Positions 1 to 6,102 of a DNA stretch of 8,949 nt are shown piece by piece (positions within the stretch are counted from its first letter, which is position 1; the number at the start of each line of letters is the position of its first letter). The notes below the pieces were generated by a model that was not told the DNA's origin, made no database searches, and was given only the letters and a program-made list of their open reading frames with translations. The stretch is from Candidatus Atribacteria bacterium (GTDB taxonomy: Bacteria; Atribacterota; Phoenicimicrobiia; Phoenicimicrobiales; Stramentimicrobiaceae). The stretch lies in contig JAFGSC010000200.1 of assembly GCA_016934875.1 (NCBI GenBank), positions 1-8,949 of the forward strand, given 5' to 3'. The translations under genes were made by a program, and so were the position numbers.

Positions 1-186
1 GTCAATTTCAATATCCAGATAATCATTCCAGGCATTGGTAGAAGAATTTATTAATAAGACGGTTATTGCAGCCATAATCACAGGCCAAAACGAGATAGCT
101 CTGGCTACGTAACCGCTTAGAATAACAACAATACATCCTGAAAGGCTATTAAATGGACGGCTAAGTCTGAAATATTGTTTAAACAT
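1..186 (-). CDS. UbiA-family prenyltransferase, N-terminal fragment
   Basis: This is the first 62 codons of a membrane prenyltransferase; the rest lies beyond the left edge. Read on the minus strand from ATG at 186, it opens with an R-P-F-N segment (residues 10-13) and then two hydrophobic stretches (about 15-31 and 33-49). It ends exactly on the first Asp-rich motif NDYLDIEID (residues 54-62), the NDxxDxxxD signature that binds the Mg-diphosphate of the prenyl donor in UbiA enzymes. The family attaches isoprenoid chains to aromatic or glycerol-phosphate acceptors at the membrane. The RP-x-N opening and the NDYxDxEID form remind me of geranylgeranylglycerol-phosphate geranylgeranyltransferase-like members, but the acceptor cannot be settled from this fragment. 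A GGAGAAAG ribosome site lies 7 bases before the ATG, and a promoter-like sequence lies at 213-241. It runs in the same direction as the patatin gene, 124 bases downstream of it. Confidence 0.85.
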   Translation of the reverse strand, partial: MFKQYFRLSRPFNSLSGCIVVILSGYVARAISFWPVIMAAITVLLINSSTNAWNDYLDIEID

Positions 187-212
187 TAACTTTCTCCATT
201 ATTAATGTTTAA

Positions 213-241
213 ATATTACTATATTCAATGATAGCAGTCAA
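213..241 (-). promoter_or_regulatory. Sigma-A-type promoter of the UbiA gene
   Basis: On the minus strand TTGACT (236-241) is followed after exactly 17 bases by TAATAT (213-218). This places a start site near 206, about 20 bases before the UbiA start codon, which leaves room for the ribosome site only. The -35 box matches consensus at five of six positions and the -10 at four of six. The region is AT-rich, so a chance match is possible. Confidence 0.45.
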
Positions 242-310
242 AGATTACCTTAATATCACACCGTGCAGATTTAAGGATAGCCTTATACTTATAGATAGAA
301 TAAGAGCTGA

Positions 311-1342
311 TTAGCTCAATTTTATCTTGATAGCTTTTATGATATGGGGAATCATTTTTCTGGTTGCTTCTTTTCCACTTGCGATGATTTTTTCAGCTCT
401 ATGATATTCAAACAATCCTATTTTCTCGATTTGCGTGGGTTCAATCACGATATCAGCGTCAAAAATACTGTGTTCAGTAATCTCCTTTTCCATAATATCA
501 ATCGATTTGCTGATGACTTCAAAAATATGAGGACCCTCCCATTTCTTAGCAGTAGTCCTCACAATATTTTTTAAAGAGGTTACTTCCTGACTTACCACAG
601 AGTCAAAGTGATGAACAACTTTATATTTTGATTTGATCTCTTTATAGAGCTTTATATTGATTAAGTCTTTTACCTGATTCAACTCCCCGGTTTGTTGATT
701 GCTGACCAGTACTTTTGGTTTGGGGTTTTCTGAAGTTAAATTAACTGCAATCACTAGGTCAGCTCCCATTTTTCTGACGATATCTACGGGAACAGGATCA
801 ACCAGACCGCCATCTACCAGAAAATATTCCTGGTAGGGTACCGGGGCAAAGATCCCTGGCAAAGAACAGCTTGCTCTAACTGCCATGGCAACATTCCCAT
901 GATTTAAAATAACCTTGGCACCTGTTTTAATATCTGTAGCGACTGCAGCAAAAGGAATCTTTAAATCACTGAAATCCATATCCTTTAAGGCGATGTCTTC
1001 TAAATATTTTACAAATCGGCTTCCGCTGAAAAGGCCAGAACTTGGAAGAGTTGGATCCAAAAAAGAGAGAACCTTTATTCTTTTCAATGAAGAAATAATG
1101 TGGTCAACTTTATCAGCAGTAATACCGGTAGCATAGACAGAGCCGATAACGGCACCGATGCTTGTTCCCGAAATTAAGTGGATCGGTATTTGATATTGAT
1201 TTAAAGTTTGGATCACTCCAATATGAGCCATACCTTTTGCTGATCCACTACCCAGAGCTAAGCCAATTTTAAAATCATGTTTTTTGATCCTGGCAAGTAA
1301 ATCAGAAAATTCAGGATCGATTTCTTGTTGAATTTTCTGCAT
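311..1342 (-). CDS. Patatin-like phospholipase (RssA/YchK-type)
   Basis: A 343-residue serine lipid acyl hydrolase of the bacterial patatin family (COG1752 type), expected to be cytoplasmic or peripheral to the membrane; no signal peptide is visible. It has the glycine-rich oxyanion motif GSGSAKG (residues 31-37), the nucleophile elbow GTSIGA (59-64, Ser61), the conserved ASCSLPGIFAP block (157-167) and the DGG of the catalytic dyad (Asp177). This is a full active site. The region after about residue 210 is a longer tail ending in a predicted helical segment. The phrase ADIVIEP (about 295-301) followed by IGLFEYHRAEKII is familiar from Clostridia and Bacillus homologues. The start is supported by a GGAGTG site 8 bases upstream. 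Its stop codon lies inside a small palindrome (304-317) that could act as a weak terminator. The natural lipid substrate is unknown. Confidence 0.9.
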   Translation of the reverse strand: MQKIQQEIDPEFSDLLARIKKHDFKIGLALGSGSAKGMAHIGVIQTLNQYQIPIHLISGTSIGAVIGSVYATGITADKVDHIISSLKRIKVLSFLDPTLPSSGLFSGSRFVKYLEDIALKDMDFSDLKIPFAAVATDIKTGAKVILNHGNVAMAVRASCSLPGIFAPVPYQEYFLVDGGLVDPVPVDIVRKMGADLVIAVNLTSENPKPKVLVSNQQTGELNQVKDLINIKLYKEIKSKYKVVHHFDSVVSQEVTSLKNIVRTTAKKWEGPHIFEVISKSIDIMEKEITEHSIFDADIVIEPTQIEKIGLFEYHRAEKIIASGKEATRKMIPHIIKAIKIKLS

Positions 1343-1790
1343 TTTTAGTGCACTCCGTGGGGAAATATTTTATAGCCACTGTTTCTTTTAAAACTTTTTA
1401 CAGTCTTTACAAATAAGATGCGATGTGCTTTTTAAGCATAACGCATTGCATAATATTTTTCAATGGAGAAATAAATGAAGAAAAATATTATTCAGAAATA
1501 TTCTAATCGAAAATTGTCGAAAAAATAGTTCAATACATGAAGATTCTATACAATTGAATATTACATCTCAGCGAAGCGTTACTAGAATGAAAAAAAACGA
1601 ATATCTTGGATAAATAAGCCAAGCGATTTATCAGAAAAACAAACTCATTTAAAGAATGAGCATTTTTGATTAGATATTCATGAATAATACAAATCATTGA
1701 TGAGTAAAATTTGACATTCTCTCTTAAATGTGATTAAATTTACTAAAAAATAATAAAAAGAATAAAAGATATCAAAAAGAAGGAAGTGTA
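1343..1790. other. Non-coding region upstream of the patatin and transporter genes
   Basis: The leftward patatin gene and the rightward transporter gene diverge from this AT-rich stretch. It contains an imperfect 13-bp inverted repeat with a 3-base loop (1418-1430 with 1434-1446, two mismatches), about 75 bases upstream of the patatin start, which could be an operator or just structure. A small hairpin CTCATT/AATGAG (1644-1660) precedes a short T run. The promoter at 1711-1739 is listed separately. A 17-codon basic reading frame (1475-1528) has a GGAG site but no other support. I see no larger gene and no RNA gene of a known class in 1343-1700. Confidence 0.6.
1711..1739 (+). promoter_or_regulatory. 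Strong promoter of the riboswitch/transporter/amidohydrolase unit
   Basis: A perfect TTGACA (1711-1716) is followed, after a 17-base spacer, by TTAAAT (1734-1739, four of six). The -10 box is preceded by TGA (1731-1733), an extended -10 element that compensates for the weaker hexamer. Transcription would begin near 1746, giving a 5' leader of about 260 bases before the start codon at 2008. That leader contains the structured element at 1786-1908. The position suits a riboswitch-controlled transcript. Confidence 0.7.
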
Positions 1791-1875
1791 CCTAGGGATC
1801 TGCTCTATGATCATTATAGCGTAAGACCAAGCGGTACAGGTGTTTGACTACACGTTTAGGATAAAAGCCTGAATG
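1786..1875 (+). ncRNA. Candidate riboswitch aptamer (ykkC/guanidine-like ends, class uncertain)
   Basis: The leader folds by eye into three successive hairpins. The first is long: a 6-bp stem UGUACC/GGUACA (1787-1792 with 1833-1838), an internal loop, GG-U-C-U paired with AGACC around a bulged A (1796-1801 with 1824-1828), and CUAU/AUAG (1805-1808 with 1816-1819) under a 7-base loop. The second is GUGU/ACAC (1840-1843 with 1850-1853). The third pairs 1853-1860 with 1868-1875 around the loop AUAAAAG. The 5' CUAGGG and the 3' run ACACG, then GGAUAAAAGCC, resemble the conserved ends of ykkC (guanidine-I) RNAs, where the last hairpin also overlaps a terminator arm. The central GGUCCGAGAG-like element of ykkC is not found and the RNA is shorter, so another class (for example guanidine-IV) or a new one is possible. 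Regulation in cis is well supported; the ligand is not. Confidence 0.6.
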
Positions 1876-1908
1876 AGAAGTTCCAAATGAATACTCATTC
1901 AGGCTTTT
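1863..1908 (+). terminator. Intrinsic terminator serving as riboswitch expression platform
   Basis: A perfect 15-bp stem (1863-1877 with 1894-1908) around a 16-base loop has the core GCCTGAATGAG/CTCATTCAGGC and runs into a T-rich tail (1905-1915). Its 5' arm includes bases 1868-1875, which would otherwise pair with 1853-1860 as the last aptamer hairpin. The two folds are mutually exclusive. This is the layout of an ON switch: when the ligand stabilises the upstream fold, the terminator cannot form and the genes downstream are transcribed. It lies about 100 bases before the first gene and no gene ends upstream of it on this strand, so its role as an attenuator rather than a gene terminator is the natural reading. 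Confidence 0.85.
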
Positions 1909-2007
1909 TGTATTTTAGTTCATAACCATCAAAATAGAAGGGAGGAATATTTGTTTTTCTTTGTTGTTACTATTTTTTAAAAATTAGTTTTTTATGGAGG
2001 TATTGAA

Positions 2008-3234
2008 ATGACACCCATTTATGCAGCCTTAATTTTAATTGCCCTAGTAGCAATAGGAGATTTTATTTCGATCATAACCAGGGCTAGAATCCCAATGTTA
2101 TTTACTGCCTTTGCTTTATATTTAATCCTTATCTGGTCTGGTTTACCAAAAGATTTGATGACAATTTCTACGATAGGACCCTTTGGTGCGATGATGATCC
2201 CTGTATTAATTGTTCATATGGGGACTTTGATTCCCTTCAATATTATTACCCAGCAATGGAAAGCTATTGTGGTAGCCTTTATTGCCATGGCGGTTGCGGC
2301 AATTTTTATGTTATTGGTCGCTTCTCCGATTTTTGGATGGAATGAGACAGTTGCAGGTTGCCCACCAGTTTTAGGGGGAATCATAGCTGCTTTGGTTACG
2401 ATAGATAGTTTGAAAGCAATGGGTCTAGATGGATTAATTGTAATTGCAGCAACTATTTTAGCAATCCAAGGATTAGTAGGTATGCCAATTGCATCAAACT
2501 TATTAAAAAAATATGCTTTAAAAGTCCGTGAGCAATATCTTTCAGGAGGAATACCTGGCAGTAAAGTAAAAAATGTTGATGAAAGGCCTCCCGAAGGGGC
2601 TATTGATATTGTGGAAGAAATACCCTATGGAACCGATGAAAACCCCAGTCCAAAATACAAAGCTTTGCTTCCCAAGAAATTTGAATCAGACAGTATTATG
2701 TTATTAAAGCTATTGATAGGCGGTTCAATTGCCGTTTTTCTAGGTACTGTGATAAAACAAATCAACTCTTCAATTTGGGCTATCGTTATTGGTTTGGCAG
2801 GTGCTTATTTTGGCATCTATCGTGGACGAATGCTAAATCGAGCGAACTCAATTGGTATAACCATGGCAGCATTGATTATATATATATTCGTTACCATGAA
2901 TAATGTAACAATTGAAGCTTTTAAAGCAAAATTTTTTCCGATTATCGGAATATTATTCATTGGCACAATTGGATTGATTTTAGGGGGATACATTAGTAGT
3001 TGGATTGTCAGGTGGCCCAAAGAATTGACAATTGCAGTAGCTCTAACAGCAGAATTTGGATTTCCTGGGAATTATCTGATAAGCGATGAGGTTTCTCGCT
3101 CTGTTTCAAAAAATAATAAGGAAAAAAATGCAATATTTGAATATATATTGCCACCCATGCTTGTAGGAGGGTATGCTACGGTAACAACCGGTTCTATTTT
3201 ATTTGCTACAATATTAGTTAGTACTCTTAAATAG
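2008..3234 (+). CDS. Polytopic membrane protein, probable transporter of unrecognised family
   Basis: A 408-residue integral membrane protein with about eleven hydrophobic segments: roughly 4-24, 28-46, 55-78, 86-108, 117-133, 142-165, then after a long polar loop (166-228) 231-250, 255-271, 281-298, 308-334 and 379-404, plus a possible re-entrant segment at 340-358. Two six-helix-like halves around a large polar loop, and short Pro/Gly motifs placed in membrane regions (PPVLGG at 119-124, GMP at 158-160, GFPGN at 351-355, PPMLVGG at 382-388), are typical of secondary ion-coupled carriers. I cannot name the family or the substrate. The start is fixed by GGAGG seven bases upstream. It is the first gene after the riboswitch-like leader and is followed 78 bases later by an amidohydrolase in the same direction, which suggests import of that enzyme's substrate or export of a related compound. 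Confidence 0.75.
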   Translation: MTPIYAALILIALVAIGDFISIITRARIPMLFTAFALYLILIWSGLPKDLMTISTIGPFGAMMIPVLIVHMGTLIPFNIITQQWKAIVVAFIAMAVAAIFMLLVASPIFGWNETVAGCPPVLGGIIAALVTIDSLKAMGLDGLIVIAATILAIQGLVGMPIASNLLKKYALKVREQYLSGGIPGSKVKNVDERPPEGAIDIVEEIPYGTDENPSPKYKALLPKKFESDSIMLLKLLIGGSIAVFLGTVIKQINSSIWAIVIGLAGAYFGIYRGRMLNRANSIGITMAALIIYIFVTMNNVTIEAFKAKFFPIIGILFIGTIGLILGGYISSWIVRWPKELTIAVALTAEFGFPGNYLISDEVSRSVSKNNKEKNAIFEYILPPMLVGGYATVTTGSILFATILVSTLK

Positions 3235-3312
3235 CATTGATTTGATTGAATTTGAAAGATAGTCTATGCTTAATGTATATAAATGAAAAATTAAAAAAGG
3301 GAGATTTAGCAA

Positions 3313-4557
3313 ATGAGTGAAAGAAATTTGGTATTAAAGGGAAAAATTATTGATGGAACAGGGAGAGAACCTATTACAAACGGAGTGATCGTTATTAAAG
3401 ACAACAAGATTGAAGAGATTGGTCCTGTAACAAAAATAGAGATACCAAAAGATGCAGAAGTTATAGAATTAAAAGAAGCAAATACGATAATACCGGGACT
3501 GATTGATGCTCATTTACATCTTATGGGTTCAACGGGGCTGAATTCTGTTTTTTGGACTTTAGAAGATAATATTATTAAAGCAATGAGAGTTACCACCGGA
3601 TTAAAACCTTTGATCGAGGCAGGTTTTACTACTGTTCGTGATGCAGGAGGTCTTGGCGTTTATCTTAATCGTGTTATAAAAGAAGGTTTATTAAAGCCGG
3701 CCCCAAGGATTTTTTCTGCTAATAAGGTATTATCACAAACAGCTGGACATGGTGATGTCCATTCTCTTCCTTTGGACTTTGTTAAAAATTACGGTTTCGG
3801 AAGAATATGTGATGGTGCCGATGAATGTAGAAAAGCAGCCCGTGAACAATTCCGTGAAGGTGCAGATTTCATCAAAATTTGCAGTACCGGAGGAGTATTA
3901 TCTGAAAGAGACAAGTCAGAATGGTCGCAATTCACCATAGAGGAAATAAGTGCAATTGTAGAGGAAGCGAGGAGAGTGGATTCGTATGTTGCATCTCATG
4001 CTCAGGGTGCAGAAGGAATTAACAATGCCCTAAAAGCTGGTGTGAAAACGATTGAACATGGAATCTATATGGATGATGAAGGTATTGAATTAATGCTAGA
4101 GAAAAATGCTGTTGTGATACCGACTTTTTCGATTGTAGAACGACTTGTAACTAAGGGAAGGGAGTTTAATGTACCTGAGTACGGAATAATAAAATCCAAG
4201 ATAGCTCACGAAGCACATCTTGAAACAATTAGGAAAGCAAGGAAGGCTGGGGTTAAAATAGCTCTCGGTACAGATTTTCTCAATGTTCCCTTGATACCAT
4301 TCGGTGAAAATTCTTTGGAATTGGAAATATTTGTGAATAGAATTGGCTTTTCACCCATGGAGGCAATCGTTGCAGGTACTAAAATTAGTGCAGAAGCTTT
4401 GCAGATGAGCGATAAGATTGGTACTTTAGAAAAAGGTAAGCTTGCTGATTTAATCGTTGTTAATGGTGATCCATCTAAGAATATTTCCTGTTTAAGAAAT
4501 GTGAGCAATATCTTGATTGTAATCAAAGATGGTATCATAGAGAAGAATATCGCCTGA
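3313..4557 (+). CDS. Metal-dependent amidohydrolase, imidazolonepropionase/Xaa-dipeptidase-like
   Basis: A 414-residue cytoplasmic hydrolase of the amidohydrolase superfamily (COG1228 branch). The N-terminal small beta domain (1-58) is rejoined by the C-terminal KGKLADLIV segment (374-382). The barrel carries the metal ligands HLH (His67, His69), a probable carboxylated lysine in the DFIKI strand (Lys188), ASHA (His229), EHG (His249) and GTD (Asp321); the TAGHGD block (143-148) marks this branch. All ligands for a binuclear centre are present, so it should be active. Characterised relatives include Xaa-Pro and Xaa-Arg/Lys dipeptidases and imidazolone propionase; the substrate here is not determined. 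GGGAG lies 9 bases before the ATG. No terminator separates it from the transporter, so co-transcription under the riboswitch is likely, although TTGAAA/TATATA at 3252-3281 could be a weak internal promoter. Confidence 0.88.
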   Translation: MSERNLVLKGKIIDGTGREPITNGVIVIKDNKIEEIGPVTKIEIPKDAEVIELKEANTIIPGLIDAHLHLMGSTGLNSVFWTLEDNIIKAMRVTTGLKPLIEAGFTTVRDAGGLGVYLNRVIKEGLLKPAPRIFSANKVLSQTAGHGDVHSLPLDFVKNYGFGRICDGADECRKAAREQFREGADFIKICSTGGVLSERDKSEWSQFTIEEISAIVEEARRVDSYVASHAQGAEGINNALKAGVKTIEHGIYMDDEGIELMLEKNAVVIPTFSIVERLVTKGREFNVPEYGIIKSKIAHEAHLETIRKARKAGVKIALGTDFLNVPLIPFGENSLELEIFVNRIGFSPMEAIVAGTKISAEALQMSDKIGTLEKGKLADLIVVNGDPSKNISCLRNVSNILIVIKDGIIEKNIA

Positions 4558-4580
4558 TACAGTCATTGAAAAAATTTTCA

Positions 4581-4654
4581 AAAAAGGTATTGATAGAAGA
4601 ATTTATTTTGGGAATCATTTTTAAAGATAGCAATTCTTTTATCAATACCTTTTT
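4581..4654. terminator. Long bidirectional terminator between convergent genes
   Basis: A 23-bp stem (4581-4603 with 4632-4654) broken only by one G-U wobble (4596 with 4639) encloses a 28-base loop. The core is GGTATTGATA and the stem ends in T runs on both strands. It ends the amidohydrolase transcript 24 bases after its stop codon. In the opposite direction it can stop the convergent MerR gene, whose stop codon is about 150 bases away. The remaining sequence between 4655 and 4803 shows no gene or other recognisable element. Confidence 0.88.
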
Positions 4655-4803
4655 ACTTCATAGACAGTGAAAGGATTTCGAGAAAGCCTCTGGCATTGCA
4701 CTAGTTTTTTCATAGGTCATAGCCAAGCTTAAAAATGTGCAGACTGGTGTTGAAATAGTGTTCTATTGATTCATAAATTGTAATATTGATTCTTATTTTT
4801 AGT

Positions 4804-5577
4804 TTAATTTTTACCTTTTATCTTGCCTGTATAAACAAGGACAGCATCTCTTAGAAATTTTGCGGTGCCAAGTTGTTTCTGGTCATAAAAATCAGAAAAT
4901 CTATGATCAGTTACATACATACGAACCAGTTCGGCATGCGCTACTTTGCTGTAGTGACTCCAATAAAAAGAAAGCCATTGACGGTGTAAATCAGCTGCTT
5001 TTTGTGCAATCTCGCTCGCGGGATTGCCGTTTTGCATTGCTTCCTTTAGTGTTGACATTAGTTCATTATCAATCTTTTTTGCAGTTTCATAATCTTCCTG
5101 GTTCATTTTTTTTAATTTTTCATTTGATTTTTCTACTATGTCATTTCCATACAACTGGCGAATTTCTTGGCCATATTTCCTTTCGTTTTCGTCAACTAAA
5201 TTTTTCTTAAATCCTTCAAATTTTTCTTTATCACTCATGGTTCTTTTCCTTTCTTTTGTTTCAATTGTTTTTTCGACGTTACGAATAAGCAGATGTATCT
5301 GTCTTTCTTTTTCTAAAAGCTTTTTATGATGTTCTTTTAGGGATTCGATTTCATTGAAATTAGGTAAAGTTATGATTCTGTGAATATCTCTTAAACTTAC
5401 ACCTAAGGCACGGTAGAAAAGAATTTGCTGTAGCCTTTCTACTTCTTTCTGGGAATAAATACGGTAGCCGGAGGAAAGAGATCTAACTGGTTTTAACAGA
5501 CCAACTTCATCATAATACCGCAAGGTTCGTCTACTAACTCCTGATATCTCTGCCAATCGTTTTATAGTATACTCCAA
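4804..5577 (-). CDS. MerR-family activator with TipAS effector domain (TipAL/Mta-like)
   Basis: A 257-residue transcription factor. Residues 1-70 are the winged helix-turn-helix of MerR proteins (YTIKRLAEISGVS, then RTLRYYDEVGLLKP). Residues about 75-113 form the dimerising coiled coil, and 114-257 are an all-alpha TipAS drug-sensing domain. Family members (Streptomyces TipAL, Bacillus Mta) activate multidrug resistance genes and their own promoter when the effector domain binds an antibiotic. The start is TTG at 5577: the MerR N-terminus begins right there, and an AGGA site lies 8 bases upstream. There is no cysteine in the whole protein, so covalent capture of thiopeptides as described for TipA is not possible; non-covalent sensing is expected. 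Its promoter (5611-5641) carries a MerR operator, so autoregulation is likely. No efflux gene is adjacent. An internal start at 5238 would give a stand-alone effector domain. Confidence 0.92.
   Translation of the reverse strand: MEYTIKRLAEISGVSRRTLRYYDEVGLLKPVRSLSSGYRIYSQKEVERLQQILFYRALGVSLRDIHRIITLPNFNEIESLKEHHKKLLEKERQIHLLIRNVEKTIETKERKRTMSDKEKFEGFKKNLVDENERKYGQEIRQLYGNDIVEKSNEKLKKMNQEDYETAKKIDNELMSTLKEAMQNGNPASEIAQKAADLHRQWLSFYWSHYSKVAHAELVRMYVTDHRFSDFYDQKQLGTAKFLRDAVLVYTGKIKGKN
5236..5253 (-). promoter_or_regulatory. Internal ribosome site and start for a TipAS-only product
   Basis: Inside the MerR gene, on its coding strand, GAAAGGA (5247-5253) precedes an in-frame ATG (5236-5238, Met114) by 8 bases. 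Translation from here gives a 144-residue protein made only of the effector domain, starting MSDKEKFEGF. The tipA gene of Streptomyces lividans is known to make TipAL (253 residues) and, from an internal start, TipAS (144 residues); the same arrangement and size are visible here. That both forms are made in this organism is inference. Confidence 0.6.
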
Positions 5578-5610
5578 TACTTTGATCCTGTCCTTTCTTT
5601 TTTAATAGCC

Positions 5611-5641
5611 ATTATTAACCTTTCCGTAGCGTTAATGTCAA
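5611..5641 (-). promoter_or_regulatory. MerR-type promoter and operator of the tipA-like gene
   Basis: On the minus strand a perfect TTGACA (5636-5641) is separated by 19 bases from AATAAT (5611-5616, five of six). The over-long 19-base spacer is the hallmark of promoters that need a MerR protein to untwist them. An imperfect dyad, TTAACGCT/AAGGTTAA (5615-5635), fills the spacer, as expected for the operator. The start site would be near 5604, about 27 bases before the TTG start codon. Confidence 0.8.
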
Positions 5642-5784
5642 GTAATTTTTTAAATCAGTGATTCAGTTTTTTTCATATATTTTTAATCAGTAAAATAAGA
5701 ATAGTCAAAACAACCATGGTATTTTGTTTTTTATGCACAATGAACATCTGAAACCTCAAAAGTGCTTATTCTTTGATGATTTCG

Positions 5785-5813
5785 TTGACAGGGATATGAT
5801 AAAATAATATGAT
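5785..5813 (+). promoter_or_regulatory. Near-consensus promoter for the hydrolase/oxidoreductase operon
   Basis: TTGACA (5785-5790, six of six) and TATGAT (5808-5813, five of six) are spaced by exactly 17 bases, so strong sigma-A-type transcription to the right is expected from about 5820. No MerR-like dyad lies in the spacer, and its length is standard, so it is not obviously controlled by the neighbouring MerR protein. Confidence 0.7.
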
Positions 5814-5929
5814 TTAACCAAGTAGTTACTATCTTAGGAATTTTTTTCATTGTGAAGTATAATAAATTACTACTAATATAACCCACATTATAATAACTAT
5901 CGGAAGATGTTGCCGGAAATAATAAAAAA

Positions 5930-5948
5930 CCAAGGGACGGTCCTTTGG
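5930..5948 (+). repeat. Palindromic repeat-like element CCAAGGGACGGTCCTTTGG
   Basis: Nine-base arms (5930-5938 and 5940-5948) pair around a single central base, with one G-U wobble. The sequence is GC-rich compared with its surroundings and stands out in the AT-rich leader. Similar GGGACGGT-CTTT strings recur between genes in a number of Clostridia genomes as I remember them, possibly as REP-like elements. That recollection is not tested here, and only one copy is present in this window. Confidence 0.5.
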
Positions 5949-6068
5949 ATTGTTTGTTACTTTACAGAAATAGGACAGAACAATTTCCATTGGAAGACAT
6001 GAATAAATACTTATATCCGGCAGCAGAGAAGAATCTGAATTAATCTATATGTAAGCAAAAGATAATTG

Positions 6069-6102
6069 TTTTTTCGATGTTAGGAAGACTTGATCGAAAA
6101 AA
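6069..6102 (+). other. AT-rich hairpin in the hydrolase leader
   Basis: TTTTTTCGAT (6069-6078) pairs perfectly with ATCGAAAAAA (6093-6102) around a 14-base loop. A competing 5-bp stem GACTT/AAGTC (6087-6091 with 6103-6107) cannot form together with the full first stem. GATGTTAGG (6077-6085) is almost repeated as GGTGTTAGG at 6108-6116. It lies about 90 bases before the start codon. A regulatory role is possible but unproven. Confidence 0.35.

Noticed and set aside
304..317. Palindrome GAGCT/AGCTC overlapping the patatin stop codon, as a possible leftward terminator.
   Set aside because: Five-bp stem with a weak T tail; such short palindromes arise often by chance.
1475..1528. A 17-codon basic reading frame (MKKNIIQKYS and so on) with a GGAG site six bases upstream.
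   Set aside because: Short, Lys/Asn-rich as expected from AT-rich random sequence, with no clear promoter or terminator, so not called a gene.
1644..1670. Hairpin CTCATT/AATGAG followed by a short T run, like a terminator.
   Set aside because: Only six AT-rich pairs and no gene upstream on this strand to terminate.
4206..4538. Open frame of 110 codons on the minus strand inside the amidohydrolase gene.
   Set aside because: Antisense to a clear gene, with no domain and no ribosome site; a shadow frame.
4860..5329. Two open frames on the plus strand opposite the MerR gene.
   Set aside because: Composition is that of the complement of a Lys/Glu-rich gene (many Phe, Leu, Ser); no independent support.
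5942..6041. Open stretch ending in TEQFPLEDMNKYLYP-type residues, as a remnant gene.
   Set aside because: No ribosome site at its only ATG (5999), no recognisable domain, and it crosses the palindromic element, so chance is likely.
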